From the NCBI RefSeq assembly GCF_003030305.1, contig NZ_CP023676.1, positions 1 to 64,000 of the forward strand: DNA of 64,000 bases, in the 5' to 3' direction. The position numbers were made by a program, and so were the translations under genes. How positions within the stretch are numbered: the stretch's first letter is position 1; each line of letters starts with the position of its first letter. The notes under the pieces are model-generated. The model had not been told where the DNA came from. It saw only the letters and a program-made list of their open reading frames with translations, and did not search any database. Below are positions 45,469 to 54,435 of this stretch, in pieces. This stretch comes from Cutibacterium acnes. Lineage in GTDB: Bacteria; Actinomycetota; Actinomycetes; Propionibacteriales; Propionibacteriaceae.

Positions 45469-46810
45469 ATTCTTCGGGGTTAGCGGCGGGCAACCCACCG
45501 AGGGCACTACCTTTGTCGAAGACATCGTTACCATGGGCCCGGGTAGTTAGCGCGAAGACCACAGCCACCACGGCGTAGGCGATGGCCAGGCCGACTATGT
45601 GTGGGCCGGACAGTCCCTGGATAGGCAGCACCAATGCAGCCAAAGCTGAACCTGCCACGAACATCGCGTTGTACACCATGTCGTAAGCGATGAACACACG
45701 GCCCTTGTAACCGTCAGTGATGTGTGCCTGGCAAATGGTGTCGACACCGGCCTTGAGAGACTGGGCGAATAGCCCGACGAAAAAGCCAGCCACGAGCAGA
45801 CCCCAACGGTTCGGGGTGGCGCCTGGGAAAGCCTGGATGACTGCGGTCGCGGTGAGGAGGGCCATAAGGGCACGACGCATTCCTAGCCGATGCACCAACA
45901 CGGGCATGAAGCCTGCCGAGAGCACGAAGCCGGCCCCCATAGCTACGGCCCATACGGTCATGTCTGCCATGGCTCCGTTGATGTCAGACTGCACGTGGAA
46001 TCGGTTACGGTACCCCAAGATCATCGCCACCGAATACACCCCGAACAGCACCCGCTGGGCGCCAATCAGCGTGAGGGAGTGCCCCACCAGTGGCACTTTC
46101 CCTAGGTAGCGGAACCCATCCACCACATCCCCAGCCACCGCTCTCATCGTCCGAGAACGATCCACCGGTGGCGGCCCAAGCTCCCGACGTGAAAACTGCA
46201 GCCCCAAGGCGACCGAAACTGCGAAGAGGGCTGCGGAAATACAGAAAATGATCGTATCGGCGTGGTGTACAGGGATATGGCGTCCGGCAATCATGCGCAC
46301 TGCTGCTGCAACAACGGCACCAATCATGAGCCCGAGCGGGCCAATCGTCGGCATGATCGACGACGCCGTCAGGTAGTCGCGCTTGTCGATGGTGTACTCC
46401 AACCCAGCGACCAAGGCGGTGAGCAAGAACCGGTTCAGGCTCATCGCGATGAGTAACCCGATGAGCAAGGCCAGGTGGGAGGGTTTATCGCGCGCACCAT
46501 TCCAGACCAAGATCCCCAGCCCGACCGCAATGAGGCAGCGCAGACCATCGGTATAGACGAGGATGCGCTGACGCGACCAACGGTCGAGTACAACGGAGAC
46601 GAAGGGGCCAATGATGCTGAAGGGCAGCAAGGTGATAGCCAGCACCATGGCGATCGACCACGCGTCAGGCTGCTGCTCGGGGGAGAGCAAAACGTAGGAA
46701 GCCATCCCGACCTGAAGGGTGCCGTCAGCCGCCTGGGTAGCTACACGAACCCCGAGAATCTTCCGGAAGTCGCGGCGTCGCCACAGGTGGCGCAGGTTCT
46801 GCCAGAACAC
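45467..46810 (-). CDS. MFS transporter
   Basis: A 447-residue major-facilitator permease with about 12 hydrophobic helices. The GTG at 46810 follows AAGGAG and begins MFWQNLRHLWRRRDFRKILG; the frame is open 23 codons further upstream without a site. The loop SVVLDRWSRQRILVYTDGLR near residue 73 is the MFS motif A position. Most similar in pattern to MFS drug/efflux-type or enterobactin exporter-like proteins; the substrate cannot be named. Convergent with the Tad operon. Confidence 0.85.
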   Translation of the reverse strand: MFWQNLRHLWRRRDFRKILGVRVATQAADGTLQVGMASYVLLSPEQQPDAWSIAMVLAITLLPFSIIGPFVSVVLDRWSRQRILVYTDGLRCLIAVGLGILVWNGARDKPSHLALLIGLLIAMSLNRFLLTALVAGLEYTIDKRDYLTASSIMPTIGPLGLMIGAVVAAAVRMIAGRHIPVHHADTIIFCISAALFAVSVALGLQFSRRELGPPPVDRSRTMRAVAGDVVDGFRYLGKVPLVGHSLTLIGAQRVLFGVYSVAMILGYRNRFHVQSDINGAMADMTVWAVAMGAGFVLSAGFMPVLVHRLGMRRALMALLTATAVIQAFPGATPNRWGLLVAGFFVGLFAQSLKAGVDTICQAHITDGYKGRVFIAYDMVYNAMFVAGSALAALVLPIQGLSGPHIVGLAIAYAVVAVVFALTTRAHGNDVFDKGSALGGLPAANPEE

Positions 46811-47197
46811 ATGGTCTCCTTCGGGCTGGCCTCTATCGATCCTAAAGGGTGAACCGAAGAACACTCGCGGGGGATCCACTTTAGCGGCCCTGCAAGGTTG
46901 GCCTCATCAATGAGGCTGCAAGGACGACGCAGCAGGACCGGAAATACCCCTACCTGCGGGCGAAGTACCACGTGGACGGTTGCCATAGCTCGGGGCTCTC
47001 GGCGCTTTTGTTACGGAAGTTTGCTCGGCTCCTATGTCCGCGACCTCGAGGAGAAATCAGAATCTCGGTGACATGTGATGGCAGCGGAACGCTACGCTGC
47101 TGTGGCGTCAGGTGAGCGTTGGTAACGGTCCGGGCCGGCCATGATGCGCACAGGTATGCAAAGAGGTGTCCAACACGTCATGATTGGAGCTATGACA
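46811..47197. other. Divergent promoter region between the MFS gene and fhs
   Basis: About 390 bp with no supported gene. It contains a small GCAGCG/CGCTGC hairpin at 47081-47100 and must hold both promoters. I recognise no riboswitch here. Confidence 0.4.
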
Positions 47198-48889
47198 ATG
47201 AAGTCGGATCTTGAAATTGCTCGCGAGGCCCACCTTGACCCCATCGAGAAGGTTGCAGCCCGGGCAGGCATTGATGAGAAATACCTGGAGCCCTATGGGC
47301 GCGGCGTCGCGAAGGTGGACCTCGATGTCGTCACACACAACAGGGATCATTCTTGCGGTAAATACGTCGTCGTCACGGCCATGACTCCCACGCCTCTTGG
47401 TGAGGGCAAAACGACCACCGCTGTTGGTCTAGCCCAGGGCCTAGAGAAGATCGGCAAACATAGCGTGCTGGCCCTACGCCAGCCGTCGATGGGCCCAACT
47501 TTCGGAATCAAGGGCGGTGCCGCTGGCGCTGGATACTCCCAGGTGCTGCCGATGGAGAAGCTCAATTTGCACCTGACTGGTGACTTCCATGCCATTGGAG
47601 CGGCCCACAACCTGCTTGCCGCCATGATCGACAACCATCTGCACCAGGGCAACGAGCTCGACATTGAACCTCACTCGATCTCGTGGCGTCGCGTCGTCGA
47701 TATCAATGACCGTGCCCTGCGCAACACCATTGTTGGTCTTGGATCGAGGGTCGACGGCGTCCCCCGCGAGACCGGATTCGATATCACCGCGGCTAGCGAG
47801 GTTGGCGTCATCCTGTCCTTGGCCACCTCCTTGTCCGACCTGCGTGCTCGCCTGGGGCGTATCGTCATCGGCTATAACCGCTCCAAAGAGCCAGTCAGCG
47901 CCGAGGATCTGCACGCCGCCGGATCGATGGCCGTCATTCTTAAAGACGCCCTCAAGCCAAACCTATTACAAACTACCGAGAACAGCCCGGTGCTCGTTCA
48001 CGCCGGCCCCTTTGGCAATATCGCCACCGGTAACTCCTCGGTCATCGCAGACCGCGTCGGTATCGGTTGCGGCGATTACTTGCTCACCGAGGCCGGATTC
48101 GGTGCTGACATGGGAGCTGAGCGGTTCTTCAACATCAAATGCCGCATCGGTGGGATGCGCCCCGACGCTGCCGTCCTCGTCGCCACCGTGCGTGCCCTCA
48201 AAACCCACGCCGGTCGCTACAAAGTCATCCCCGGAAAGCCCCTGCCCCCGGCAATGCTGGAGGACAACCCTGACGACGTGCTCGCTGGTGCTGCCAATCT
48301 GCGCAAACACATCGAGATTGTGCGTGAGTTCGGCGTCTCCCCGATTGTGGCTCTCAACGTTTTCCCGACCGATCATCCCGATGAGATCGATGCCGTCCGT
48401 AAAGTCGCTGAGGCCGCCGGAGCCCATTTCGCCTCTTCGACCCATGTCGTCGATGGCGGTGACGGTGCCGTCGACCTGGCTCACGCGGTCGTGGCAGCCT
48501 GTGACCACAAGGCCGACTTCCGCTACACCTACGACCTTGGGGACTCTCTAGTCGAGAAACTGACCAAGGTTGCTACCAAGGTTTATGGGGCTGACGGAAT
48601 CGACATCGCCCCAGCGGCAGCCAAGGAGCTGGCCCACTTCGAGGATCTCGGCTACGGCACATTCCCGGTTGTCATCGCGAAGACCCACCTATCCCTGTCC
48701 CATGACCCATCCCTCAAGGGCGCCCCGACCGGATGGCGGTTGCCTGTGCGCGAGGTGAGGGCCGCCGTCGGAGCTGGATACATCTACGCGATCTGCGGCG
48801 ACATGCGCACCATGCCGGGCTTGGGCCGTCACCCGGCCGCCGAGAGGATAGATATCGACGATAACGGCGAAACCATCGGACTGTTCTGA
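47198..48889 (+). CDS. fhs: Formate-tetrahydrofolate ligase
   Basis: Joins formate to tetrahydrofolate with ATP, giving 10-formyl-THF for purine and C1 metabolism. The start at 47198 (MKSDLEIAREAHLDPI) follows GGAG (47186-47189) with 8-nt spacing and gives 563 residues, the family length; several upstream in-frame ATGs are less likely. The P-loop TPLGEGKTTTAVGLAQGL is near residues 64-81. RQPSMGPTFGIKGGAAGAGY, EAGFGADMGAERFFNIKCR and the C-terminal GDMRTMPGLG are typical signatures. Confidence 0.96.
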   Translation: MKSDLEIAREAHLDPIEKVAARAGIDEKYLEPYGRGVAKVDLDVVTHNRDHSCGKYVVVTAMTPTPLGEGKTTTAVGLAQGLEKIGKHSVLALRQPSMGPTFGIKGGAAGAGYSQVLPMEKLNLHLTGDFHAIGAAHNLLAAMIDNHLHQGNELDIEPHSISWRRVVDINDRALRNTIVGLGSRVDGVPRETGFDITAASEVGVILSLATSLSDLRARLGRIVIGYNRSKEPVSAEDLHAAGSMAVILKDALKPNLLQTTENSPVLVHAGPFGNIATGNSSVIADRVGIGCGDYLLTEAGFGADMGAERFFNIKCRIGGMRPDAAVLVATVRALKTHAGRYKVIPGKPLPPAMLEDNPDDVLAGAANLRKHIEIVREFGVSPIVALNVFPTDHPDEIDAVRKVAEAAGAHFASSTHVVDGGDGAVDLAHAVVAACDHKADFRYTYDLGDSLVEKLTKVATKVYGADGIDIAPAAAKELAHFEDLGYGTFPVVIAKTHLSLSHDPSLKGAPTGWRLPVREVRAAVGAGYIYAICGDMRTMPGLGRHPAAERIDIDDNGETIGLF

Positions 48890-48900
48890 CGTCAACGGTT

Positions 48901-48929
48901 CGGGGGCGCGCAGTGGTGCCGCGTCCCCG
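48901..48929 (+). terminator. GC-rich hairpin after fhs
   Basis: CGGGGGCGCG (48901-48910) pairs with CGCGTCCCCG (48920-48929) with one G-T pair, starting 11 bp after the fhs stop. Likely terminator, though no T run follows. Confidence 0.6.
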
Positions 48930-48994
48930 AGCTGGTTCCAACCATCGGCGTTGTGTAACGCCTCCGGACAACACAGTTCAGGCTTGTTGCGGGG

Positions 48995-49408
48995 ATGCCG
49001 TACCCTCAACTCGTGACCAGCAAACGTGCCGAGGATGCCCGCCTCCGTATCGAGTTTGAGGAGAGAGCGCGCCGTCAGGAGGCTGTTCAGGCCCAGCGAC
49101 TCATCGATGACTTCCTCGTCATGGCTCGCGCTCAGGGGATGACACCAGTGCCGCTGCGCGCTCAACTTATGGACGGCCACGAGGCGCGCACTGACAAACG
49201 AGGCTGGTACCTCAACGCCAAGCATTCCCTCGCCATCGGAGAAAACGGGGAGTACTACCACCTCGTCGTCACCGGTGGCTTCGCTGAGCGACTGCGCGGG
49301 GTCAAGCTTCACCCTTCCCTGCCCCCGATGCATATTGGCAGAGGCGGTCGCGACGGTGAGACTGGAGAACTTAAAGAGTTCCTGACGTGGCTGATTGACT
49401 CTCGTTAG
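48995..49408 (+). CDS. Conserved hypothetical protein
   Basis: A 137-residue protein with a charged helical N-terminal part (EDARLRIEFEERARRQEAVQ) and a C-terminal folded part (GWYLNAKHSLAIGENGEYYH). No membrane segment or signal. The start is uncertain: ATG at 48995 or GTG at 49013 (MTSKRAEDARLR). It ends by overlapping 4 bp with the convergent membrane-protein gene. I do not recognise the family. Confidence 0.7.
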   Translation: MPYPQLVTSKRAEDARLRIEFEERARRQEAVQAQRLIDDFLVMARAQGMTPVPLRAQLMDGHEARTDKRGWYLNAKHSLAIGENGEYYHLVVTGGFAERLRGVKLHPSLPPMHIGRGGRDGETGELKEFLTWLIDSR

Positions 49409-49950
49409 GCTTCGACGGCGGCCGGGGCGTGACGCTGACCACCTAGTCGACGGCGTCTCTTGGACCTCAAGTAGTCACGTCCGAACCATGCCGTCATAAT
49501 GACGGCGCTGGCGAGGAATCCCCAAGGAATGAGACGCAAGCCCAGGATGGTGTGGTCACGCACCGTCACGATGGCGTCATCCGGATGGTTCGGTGTGGCT
49601 CGGATCACTAGATCGACCTTCTGACCCACGTGGTATTTCTTGATGTCACGGTAGGGGTTCGACCAGACCGTATCCGTCGCCCCGTCGTAGGTGTACGAAA
49701 TGAGCGCAACATTGCCGCCCTCGGCATGCATGAGGTACTTGGTAGCACCGGTACTGACGGAGTGGTGCGAGTAGACAGCTGTCACGGTTCCCTGGATGAT
49801 CTGGCCATCATGGATGAAATTGTCGCTGCGGTCAGCTAGCACGAAGTACAAGCCTCCCACAGTCACGAGATAGATCACCCCGAGCAGAGCCATGACACGC
49901 TTGAACTTCGTCACAGCGAACAGCATACGTCGCACGCATCGCAACCTCAT
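49405..49950 (-). CDS. Membrane protein, DUF3592-like
   Basis: A 181-residue protein with a helix near residues 19-38 (VMALLGVIYLVTVGGLYFVL) and another near 138-158 (LRLIPWGFLASAVIMTAWFG), with an extracytoplasmic domain between. The central part (GQIIQGTVTAVYSHHSVSTG, then YHVGQKVDLVIRATPNHPDD) follows the DUF3592 pattern. It has an Arg/Lys-rich cytoplasmic tail. Function unknown. It begins one base before the stop of the next upstream gene, so the two are probably cotranscribed. Confidence 0.72.
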   Translation of the reverse strand: MRLRCVRRMLFAVTKFKRVMALLGVIYLVTVGGLYFVLADRSDNFIHDGQIIQGTVTAVYSHHSVSTGATKYLMHAEGGNVALISYTYDGATDTVWSNPYRDIKKYHVGQKVDLVIRATPNHPDDAIVTVRDHTILGLRLIPWGFLASAVIMTAWFGRDYLRSKRRRRLGGQRHAPAAVEA

Positions 49951-50625
49951 TCACGACGCGGCGAGCAACTCGTCACGATGCTGCCTCATGGCCCGGCTCG
50001 CCCGAGAGCATCGAGCTCGCACCGCTGTAGGGCTGGTGTTATGACGTTGTGCGGCGGTAGTGCAATCCAATGCCTCCACCCACACACTACGCAATACTGG
50101 CGCGCTTGTCGGAGTGATGATTCCGAGCTCCTCAGCTGCACTGAGCAAGTCCGACGCCACCTGCCCTGGTTCTTGCATCTCTGGTGCGCTGATGTCGATT
50201 GATTCGGCAGGGGTTTCTGGGCTGCTGTGCTGGCGTCGAGATGAAATGGCATGTAGACAGTCCAAGGCCACATTTGTGCACACCTTGTTAGTACGGGACA
50301 ACGGGAAAGTGACGATAACTACCCAGGCCTCGCCGATGTAGTCATCGAGACAGGCCTGATGATCACGATTGGCGATCGTGACCAGGGTAGGAAGAATCGC
50401 CTGAATCAGCGCCATCCCGGCGAATTCGGATGTCTGACCGGCCCCGCTGCGGGCGGCGATAAGGGCGCGAAGTGCGGCAGCGTCGTCTTGACGCAGCCGT
50501 TGGGGAAGATCCTCTGGGTAGCACCCGCGGCAGATTAAGTCGGTGCGCCACGGGGCGCTGGGTTGGGAGCACAACTCTTGCCAGAGGGAACGGAGGCGGC
50601 GGGGTGTAGTGGACGTGAAGGTCAT
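49951..50625 (-). CDS. Unknown protein, possibly sigma-factor- or HTH-like
   Basis: A 224-residue cytoplasmic protein. The C-terminal 50 residues (SVWVEALDCTTAAQRHNTSP, then TAVRARCSRASRAMRQHRDE) have the spacing of a sigma region 4 or LuxR-like helix-turn-helix. The centre (LDDYIGEAWVVIVTFPLSRT, ALDCLHAISSRR) loosely resembles sigma region 2. It has nine scattered cysteines. Its start follows GAAAGG. The promoter region upstream carries an unusual array of 21-bp repeats (50669-50752). The assignment to sigma factors is a guess. Confidence 0.6.
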   Translation of the reverse strand: MTFTSTTPRRLRSLWQELCSQPSAPWRTDLICRGCYPEDLPQRLRQDDAAALRALIAARSGAGQTSEFAGMALIQAILPTLVTIANRDHQACLDDYIGEAWVVIVTFPLSRTNKVCTNVALDCLHAISSRRQHSSPETPAESIDISAPEMQEPGQVASDLLSAAEELGIITPTSAPVLRSVWVEALDCTTAAQRHNTSPTAVRARCSRASRAMRQHRDELLAAS

Positions 50626-50668
50626 GGCAGCACCTTTCGGATGGGCGATGCCCTAAGCCCATCGAAGT

Positions 50669-50752
50669 GGTGTTGTCTGCGGTGTTGTCCGCATCCGTGT
50701 AGGTGTTGCCCTTTCCTACACCGGTGTTGCCTCTATCTCGTCTGGTGTTGTC
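50669..50752. repeat. Phased array of five GGTGTTGYC 9-mers
   Basis: GGTGTTGTC occurs at 50669, 50681 and 50744, and GGTGTTGCC at 50702 and 50723. Start-to-start distances are 12, 21, 21 and 21 bp, so the last four sit on the same face of the helix. The bases between copies are not conserved. The array lies 44-127 bp upstream of the minus-strand gene starting at 50625, the right place for operator sites. Confidence 0.7.
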
Positions 50753-50769
50753 CGATGAATCGCTGCGAA

Positions 50770-50801
50770 AACCGGCCGTGCCCCGAAGGACACGGCCGGT
50801 T
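50770..50801 (-). terminator. Terminator after the ABC permease gene
   Basis: The arms AACCGGCCGTG (50770-50780) and CACGGCCGGTT (50791-50801) are perfect reverse complements around a 10-nt loop. Read on the minus strand the hairpin ends in GGTTTTCGC, a short T run, 22 bp past the permease stop. Good rho-independent terminator. Confidence 0.8.
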
Positions 50802-50822
50802 CACGGCTTCCCGCACAAGGTC

Positions 50823-53294
50823 TCACTCGTCGGCGAGCGCCTCGGTTGGAATCGCTTTGGCGGCTCGTCTGCCCGGCAACACCGAGGCCAGGCATGCCGC
50901 CACCAGGCAGATCGCGATGAGACTGAGGGTCCATGGCCAATCGATCGAGAAGTGCACAGGGATGGTGTCCGAGGCGACGCGGAACACCGACCGAATGCCC
51001 AGCCAGGCGAAGTAGAACCCAGCAACTATTCCCACGATGACGCCGGCCATTCCGACCTGGATCGATTCGTACAGCAGCATCAACCTCAATCCACGCCGCT
51101 GCATGCCCATAGCCCGCAACAGCGCAGATTCCCGACGCCGCTCCAGCACGGACAGGCTCAAGGTATTGGCCACGCCGATGAGGGCGATGAGCACCGCCAC
51201 ACCGAGCAGGGCCGTCATCACCATCAGCAGGACCTTGAGGATCAGCTCGACGATTCCGCCGATGAGGGCGCCTCCACCGATGTCCATATGCTGCGAACTA
51301 CTGCTCGACATGGACATCATCACCGTCAGAGTGGAGGCCAAATTGCTGCGGTCGTCCAGGTGGACCCAGATGGACTGGTCAGTCACGGAAGGCACGATCC
51401 TCTTCAAGTCCTCTTGATTGACCACGACGTCGCCTTCAGAAAGCCCGTGGACCTTCGTGACCTTGAGAGTCACTTTGCCTTTGGAAGAGGTGAAGGTCAT
51501 AGTCTGCGGCGGGTTGTCTATGGAAGTTATCAGTGCGACCCCCGGCTTCATCTCCTTGGCGATGGAGGGTGCCACCTTGGCGATCTCGTCAGGGTTTCCG
51601 GACAACATATGGGCGTGAGGGGACAGATCACTCTCGGCGAACCCACCTTTGAGGACGATGGAGTCCTTGACGTTCGGCAGGTCCTGCACCGTCTTTAGGG
51701 CTGACGTGTCGAGCGTGCTCGCCGTCTCCTGGCCGGTATTTGGGTCGTAAGAGGGGCGGTTCGTGAGGGTGAGGTCGATCGGGAAGTGCTCGTTGATTTG
51801 GTCCATGACCGTCGTGCGCGTCGTCGAGATGCCCACCTGTAAGGTCACCGACAAACCGATAGCCAACATAAGGGCCACCGCAGTCAGAGAAGTGCGAGTC
51901 GGGTTGCGGTTGGCGTTTGAGGTTGATAGCCGTGCTGTGGGCCCGAGAGGTCGCAGCAGGAATCCCATGGCACGGATCAACCACGGCACGTACAGCGGGG
52001 TCGCGATGAGCAAAGTTAGAGACAGACACATTGCTGACAGAATTGCCATCGTGATGATTGATGTACCGGTTCCGACGATGGCCCCCACAGATAGCGCAAT
52101 TCCAGCCACTGCAAGCAGGGAGCAGACGACGATCCTCGCAATACCGATGCGACGTTTCTGTTCCACGGTCGGTACTGGGCGCAGTGCCTCCAATGGTGCC
52201 ACTCGAGTTGCCCGCAGTGCCGGCAGGAAGGCCGCCAACACAGTGATGACGATGCCGATGAGGAACTCGACGATAATGTCACCCCACGGCCAGGCTAACC
52301 CGAAGGCTAAAGCCCCGGTATAAGCCGTGCCGGCAACGGTCAACAGGATGCCAAGCACGACCCCCAGCATCGATCCAAGGACGCCGAGCACGATCGCCTC
52401 GGCGAGGACTCGTCGTCTCACTTGGCCGCTCGACGCTCCAACAGCCCTCATGAGGCCGATCTGGCGACGTCGCTGAGCCAACAGAATGAGAAAGGTCGTC
52501 GTGATAATAATCGCTCCCACTAACAGGGCGATAGCACCAAAGACCATAAGCATGTACTTGGTGACATCGAAGTCCTCAGTCAGACTATTGATGGTTTTCT
52601 TCTGGAAAGAGTCAGCCGTCGAGATCGTGGCGCCGGCGTCGTCTTTATTGAACTGCGGTGCGTCCTTAATCTTCGGCAGGGTCTTCTCGAGGTTGGTGAC
52701 GAGTTGTCCCGGCGCCGTCCCATCCTTGGCCTTGACGACCCAGGTATCGGGGGTTTGGCCGGGAAGTTGGCCCACATAAGCCGGAGCAGTTTGCAGAGCC
52801 GAGGGGTCGTCGGTGATGCCGACCACCTTGAGGTCATGACCGCTGAACGCAACGGTATCGCCGATGCTGGCCTGGAGTCGCTTGGCAGCATCTTCGGACA
52901 GAGCGACCTCGTCGGCCTTCGACGGCCAGGACCCGTCCTTGACCGTCGACCAGCGGAAGGGCTCTGCCGGAACCTGGTGGAGGTCGATCATCACCGAATC
53001 ATGTCCGTGGGCTGCCGGCATGGACGTCGACAGCACGGTGTCAACAGCCGCGACCCCCTGGGTTTCTTTGATAGTTCGGGTGACCTCATCGGGGTCGGCA
53101 ACCGCTCCGCCGGTGTCGACGACAACGTCGGCCTTCGAGGTGGCAACGGCCTGTTCCTTGCCCAGCGCCACACCCTGGGTACGTACGAACATCGAGATAC
53201 CAACGAGGAACCCAACCGACACTGCAATGGCAATGAGGGTTGCGACCAACCGACCGGGATGGTGACGCAGCTCTCTGAGAGCCTCAGTGAACAT
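50823..53294 (-). CDS. ABC transporter permease, FtsX/MacB type
   Basis: An 823-residue membrane subunit with two FtsX-like units. N-terminal helix (LVATLIAIAVSVGFLVGISM) and a large extracytoplasmic domain (about 40-245) come first. Then come three helices with the FtsX pattern (FGAIALLVGAIIITTTFLIL, RRRQIGLMRAVGASSGQVRR), a second extracytoplasmic domain (about 480-670), and three final helices including ALLRAMGMQRRGLRLML. Such permeases move lipids, lipoproteins or antimicrobial peptides. Its start shares one base with the stop of the ATPase gene. Confidence 0.9.
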   Translation of the reverse strand: MFTEALRELRHHPGRLVATLIAIAVSVGFLVGISMFVRTQGVALGKEQAVATSKADVVVDTGGAVADPDEVTRTIKETQGVAAVDTVLSTSMPAAHGHDSVMIDLHQVPAEPFRWSTVKDGSWPSKADEVALSEDAAKRLQASIGDTVAFSGHDLKVVGITDDPSALQTAPAYVGQLPGQTPDTWVVKAKDGTAPGQLVTNLEKTLPKIKDAPQFNKDDAGATISTADSFQKKTINSLTEDFDVTKYMLMVFGAIALLVGAIIITTTFLILLAQRRRQIGLMRAVGASSGQVRRRVLAEAIVLGVLGSMLGVVLGILLTVAGTAYTGALAFGLAWPWGDIIVEFLIGIVITVLAAFLPALRATRVAPLEALRPVPTVEQKRRIGIARIVVCSLLAVAGIALSVGAIVGTGTSIITMAILSAMCLSLTLLIATPLYVPWLIRAMGFLLRPLGPTARLSTSNANRNPTRTSLTAVALMLAIGLSVTLQVGISTTRTTVMDQINEHFPIDLTLTNRPSYDPNTGQETASTLDTSALKTVQDLPNVKDSIVLKGGFAESDLSPHAHMLSGNPDEIAKVAPSIAKEMKPGVALITSIDNPPQTMTFTSSKGKVTLKVTKVHGLSEGDVVVNQEDLKRIVPSVTDQSIWVHLDDRSNLASTLTVMMSMSSSSSQHMDIGGGALIGGIVELILKVLLMVMTALLGVAVLIALIGVANTLSLSVLERRRESALLRAMGMQRRGLRLMLLYESIQVGMAGVIVGIVAGFYFAWLGIRSVFRVASDTIPVHFSIDWPWTLSLIAICLVAACLASVLPGRRAAKAIPTEALADE

Positions 53295-54316
53295 CAGCCC
53301 TCCAATCCGGCCATTGCCTCGCTCACCGATTCGGCGGTGGGGGAGGCAATGTCGTCGACGATGCGACCGTCTAACAACATGAGGGCGCGGTCGGCATAGG
53401 ATGCGGCCTTTGCGTCGTGAGTGACCATGATGATCGTCTGCCCTAGATCGTCGACGCAGTGGCGCAGATAACCCAGGAGGTTTGCGCCTGACTTTGAGTC
53501 CAACGCACCGGTAGGTTCGTCAGCAAAGACGACGTGCGGTTTGGTGATCATGGCTCGGGCGCAAGCGACACGCTGCTGCTGGCCGCCCGACAGCTCCGAG
53601 GGACGATGCTTAAGCCGGTCGCTAATGCCCAGGCCGGTGATCAACTGGTCCCACAGCGCCCTGTCAGGCTTGCGTCCGGCCAAGTCCAGAGGAAGCAGGA
53701 TGTTTTCCTCAGCGGTGAGCATCGGCAGCAGGTTGAACGACTGGAAGATGAACCCGACATTGTCGCGGCGCAGAGTCGTCAGCTTGGCATCAGGAAGATT
53801 CGAAATCTCCATACCAGCCAGGAATACCTGCCCTGAGGTTATGCGATCCAAGCCAGCCAGGCAGTGCATGAGAGTTGACTTGCCAGATCCCGACGGTCCC
53901 ATGATCGCGGTGAAGGTGCCGCGGGTGAAGCGAACGCTAATTGAATTCAGGGCGGTGACGCGGGTTTCCCCTTCTCCGAAGATCTTGGTGAGCTGCATGC
54001 CGGCTGCGGCGTCGGTCTCTATGGGAGTATTGAGGAGCCCAGGAGCGAGGCCACCGCGTTGGGCCGGGGTGGCGGTGTTAAAGGGGTGGGCAGGGAAAGG
54101 CTTGGCAGTGTGGGGCGGCTGAGGAGCCGGTGCCTGTAGTCCCCAGGGCTGACCTAGTTCCCGATCCTGCTCACCGATAGGTCGCAACGAGTCACCGCTC
54201 CACTCCGATGAGGTGCCATATCGGGGTGGCTCGAAAGATCCTGGCTCGCTCGGGATCGCATGGTCCAGCGAGTGCTGGGGTTCGTCAGATTCGTAAGGTC
54301 GGTCGTGGTCGCTCAT
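53294..54316 (-). CDS. ABC transporter ATP-binding protein, MacB/LolD type
   Basis: The ATPase partner of the following permease, 340 residues from the ATG at 54316 (MSDHDRPYESDEPQHSLDHA). The ATPase domain starts only near residue 107: Walker A MGPSGSGKSTLMHCLAG near 139, Q-loop VGFIFQSFNLLPMLTAEENI, signature SELSGGQQQRVACARAM and Walker B VVFADEPTGALDS. The first 105 residues are a hydrophilic, Pro-rich extension absent from most relatives. It may be disordered or regulatory. Confidence 0.9.
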   Translation of the reverse strand: MSDHDRPYESDEPQHSLDHAIPSEPGSFEPPRYGTSSEWSGDSLRPIGEQDRELGQPWGLQAPAPQPPHTAKPFPAHPFNTATPAQRGGLAPGLLNTPIETDAAAGMQLTKIFGEGETRVTALNSISVRFTRGTFTAIMGPSGSGKSTLMHCLAGLDRITSGQVFLAGMEISNLPDAKLTTLRRDNVGFIFQSFNLLPMLTAEENILLPLDLAGRKPDRALWDQLITGLGISDRLKHRPSELSGGQQQRVACARAMITKPHVVFADEPTGALDSKSGANLLGYLRHCVDDLGQTIIMVTHDAKAASYADRALMLLDGRIVDDIASPTAESVSEAMAGLEG

Positions 54317-54435
54317 GATGCCTTTCATGGTTCCCGAAGAGGGTATCGACTAGTAGCCGACACCCCCTCACGCCTTAGGTGACGTGAAAAAGACGGACGT
54401 TTATGATGCCCAGTATTGAGTACGGATTAGGTATC

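Noticed and set aside
47141-47197. Upstream in-frame ATGs of fhs
   Set aside because: They add 6-19 residues not typical of the family and have poorer ribosome binding sites than 47198.
50563-51698. Plus-strand frames with Cys-pair heptads (CCPHPCR, CCPFLHR)
   Set aside because: The periodicity comes from the 21-bp DNA repeats, and the frames run antisense through the start of one gene and the end of another.
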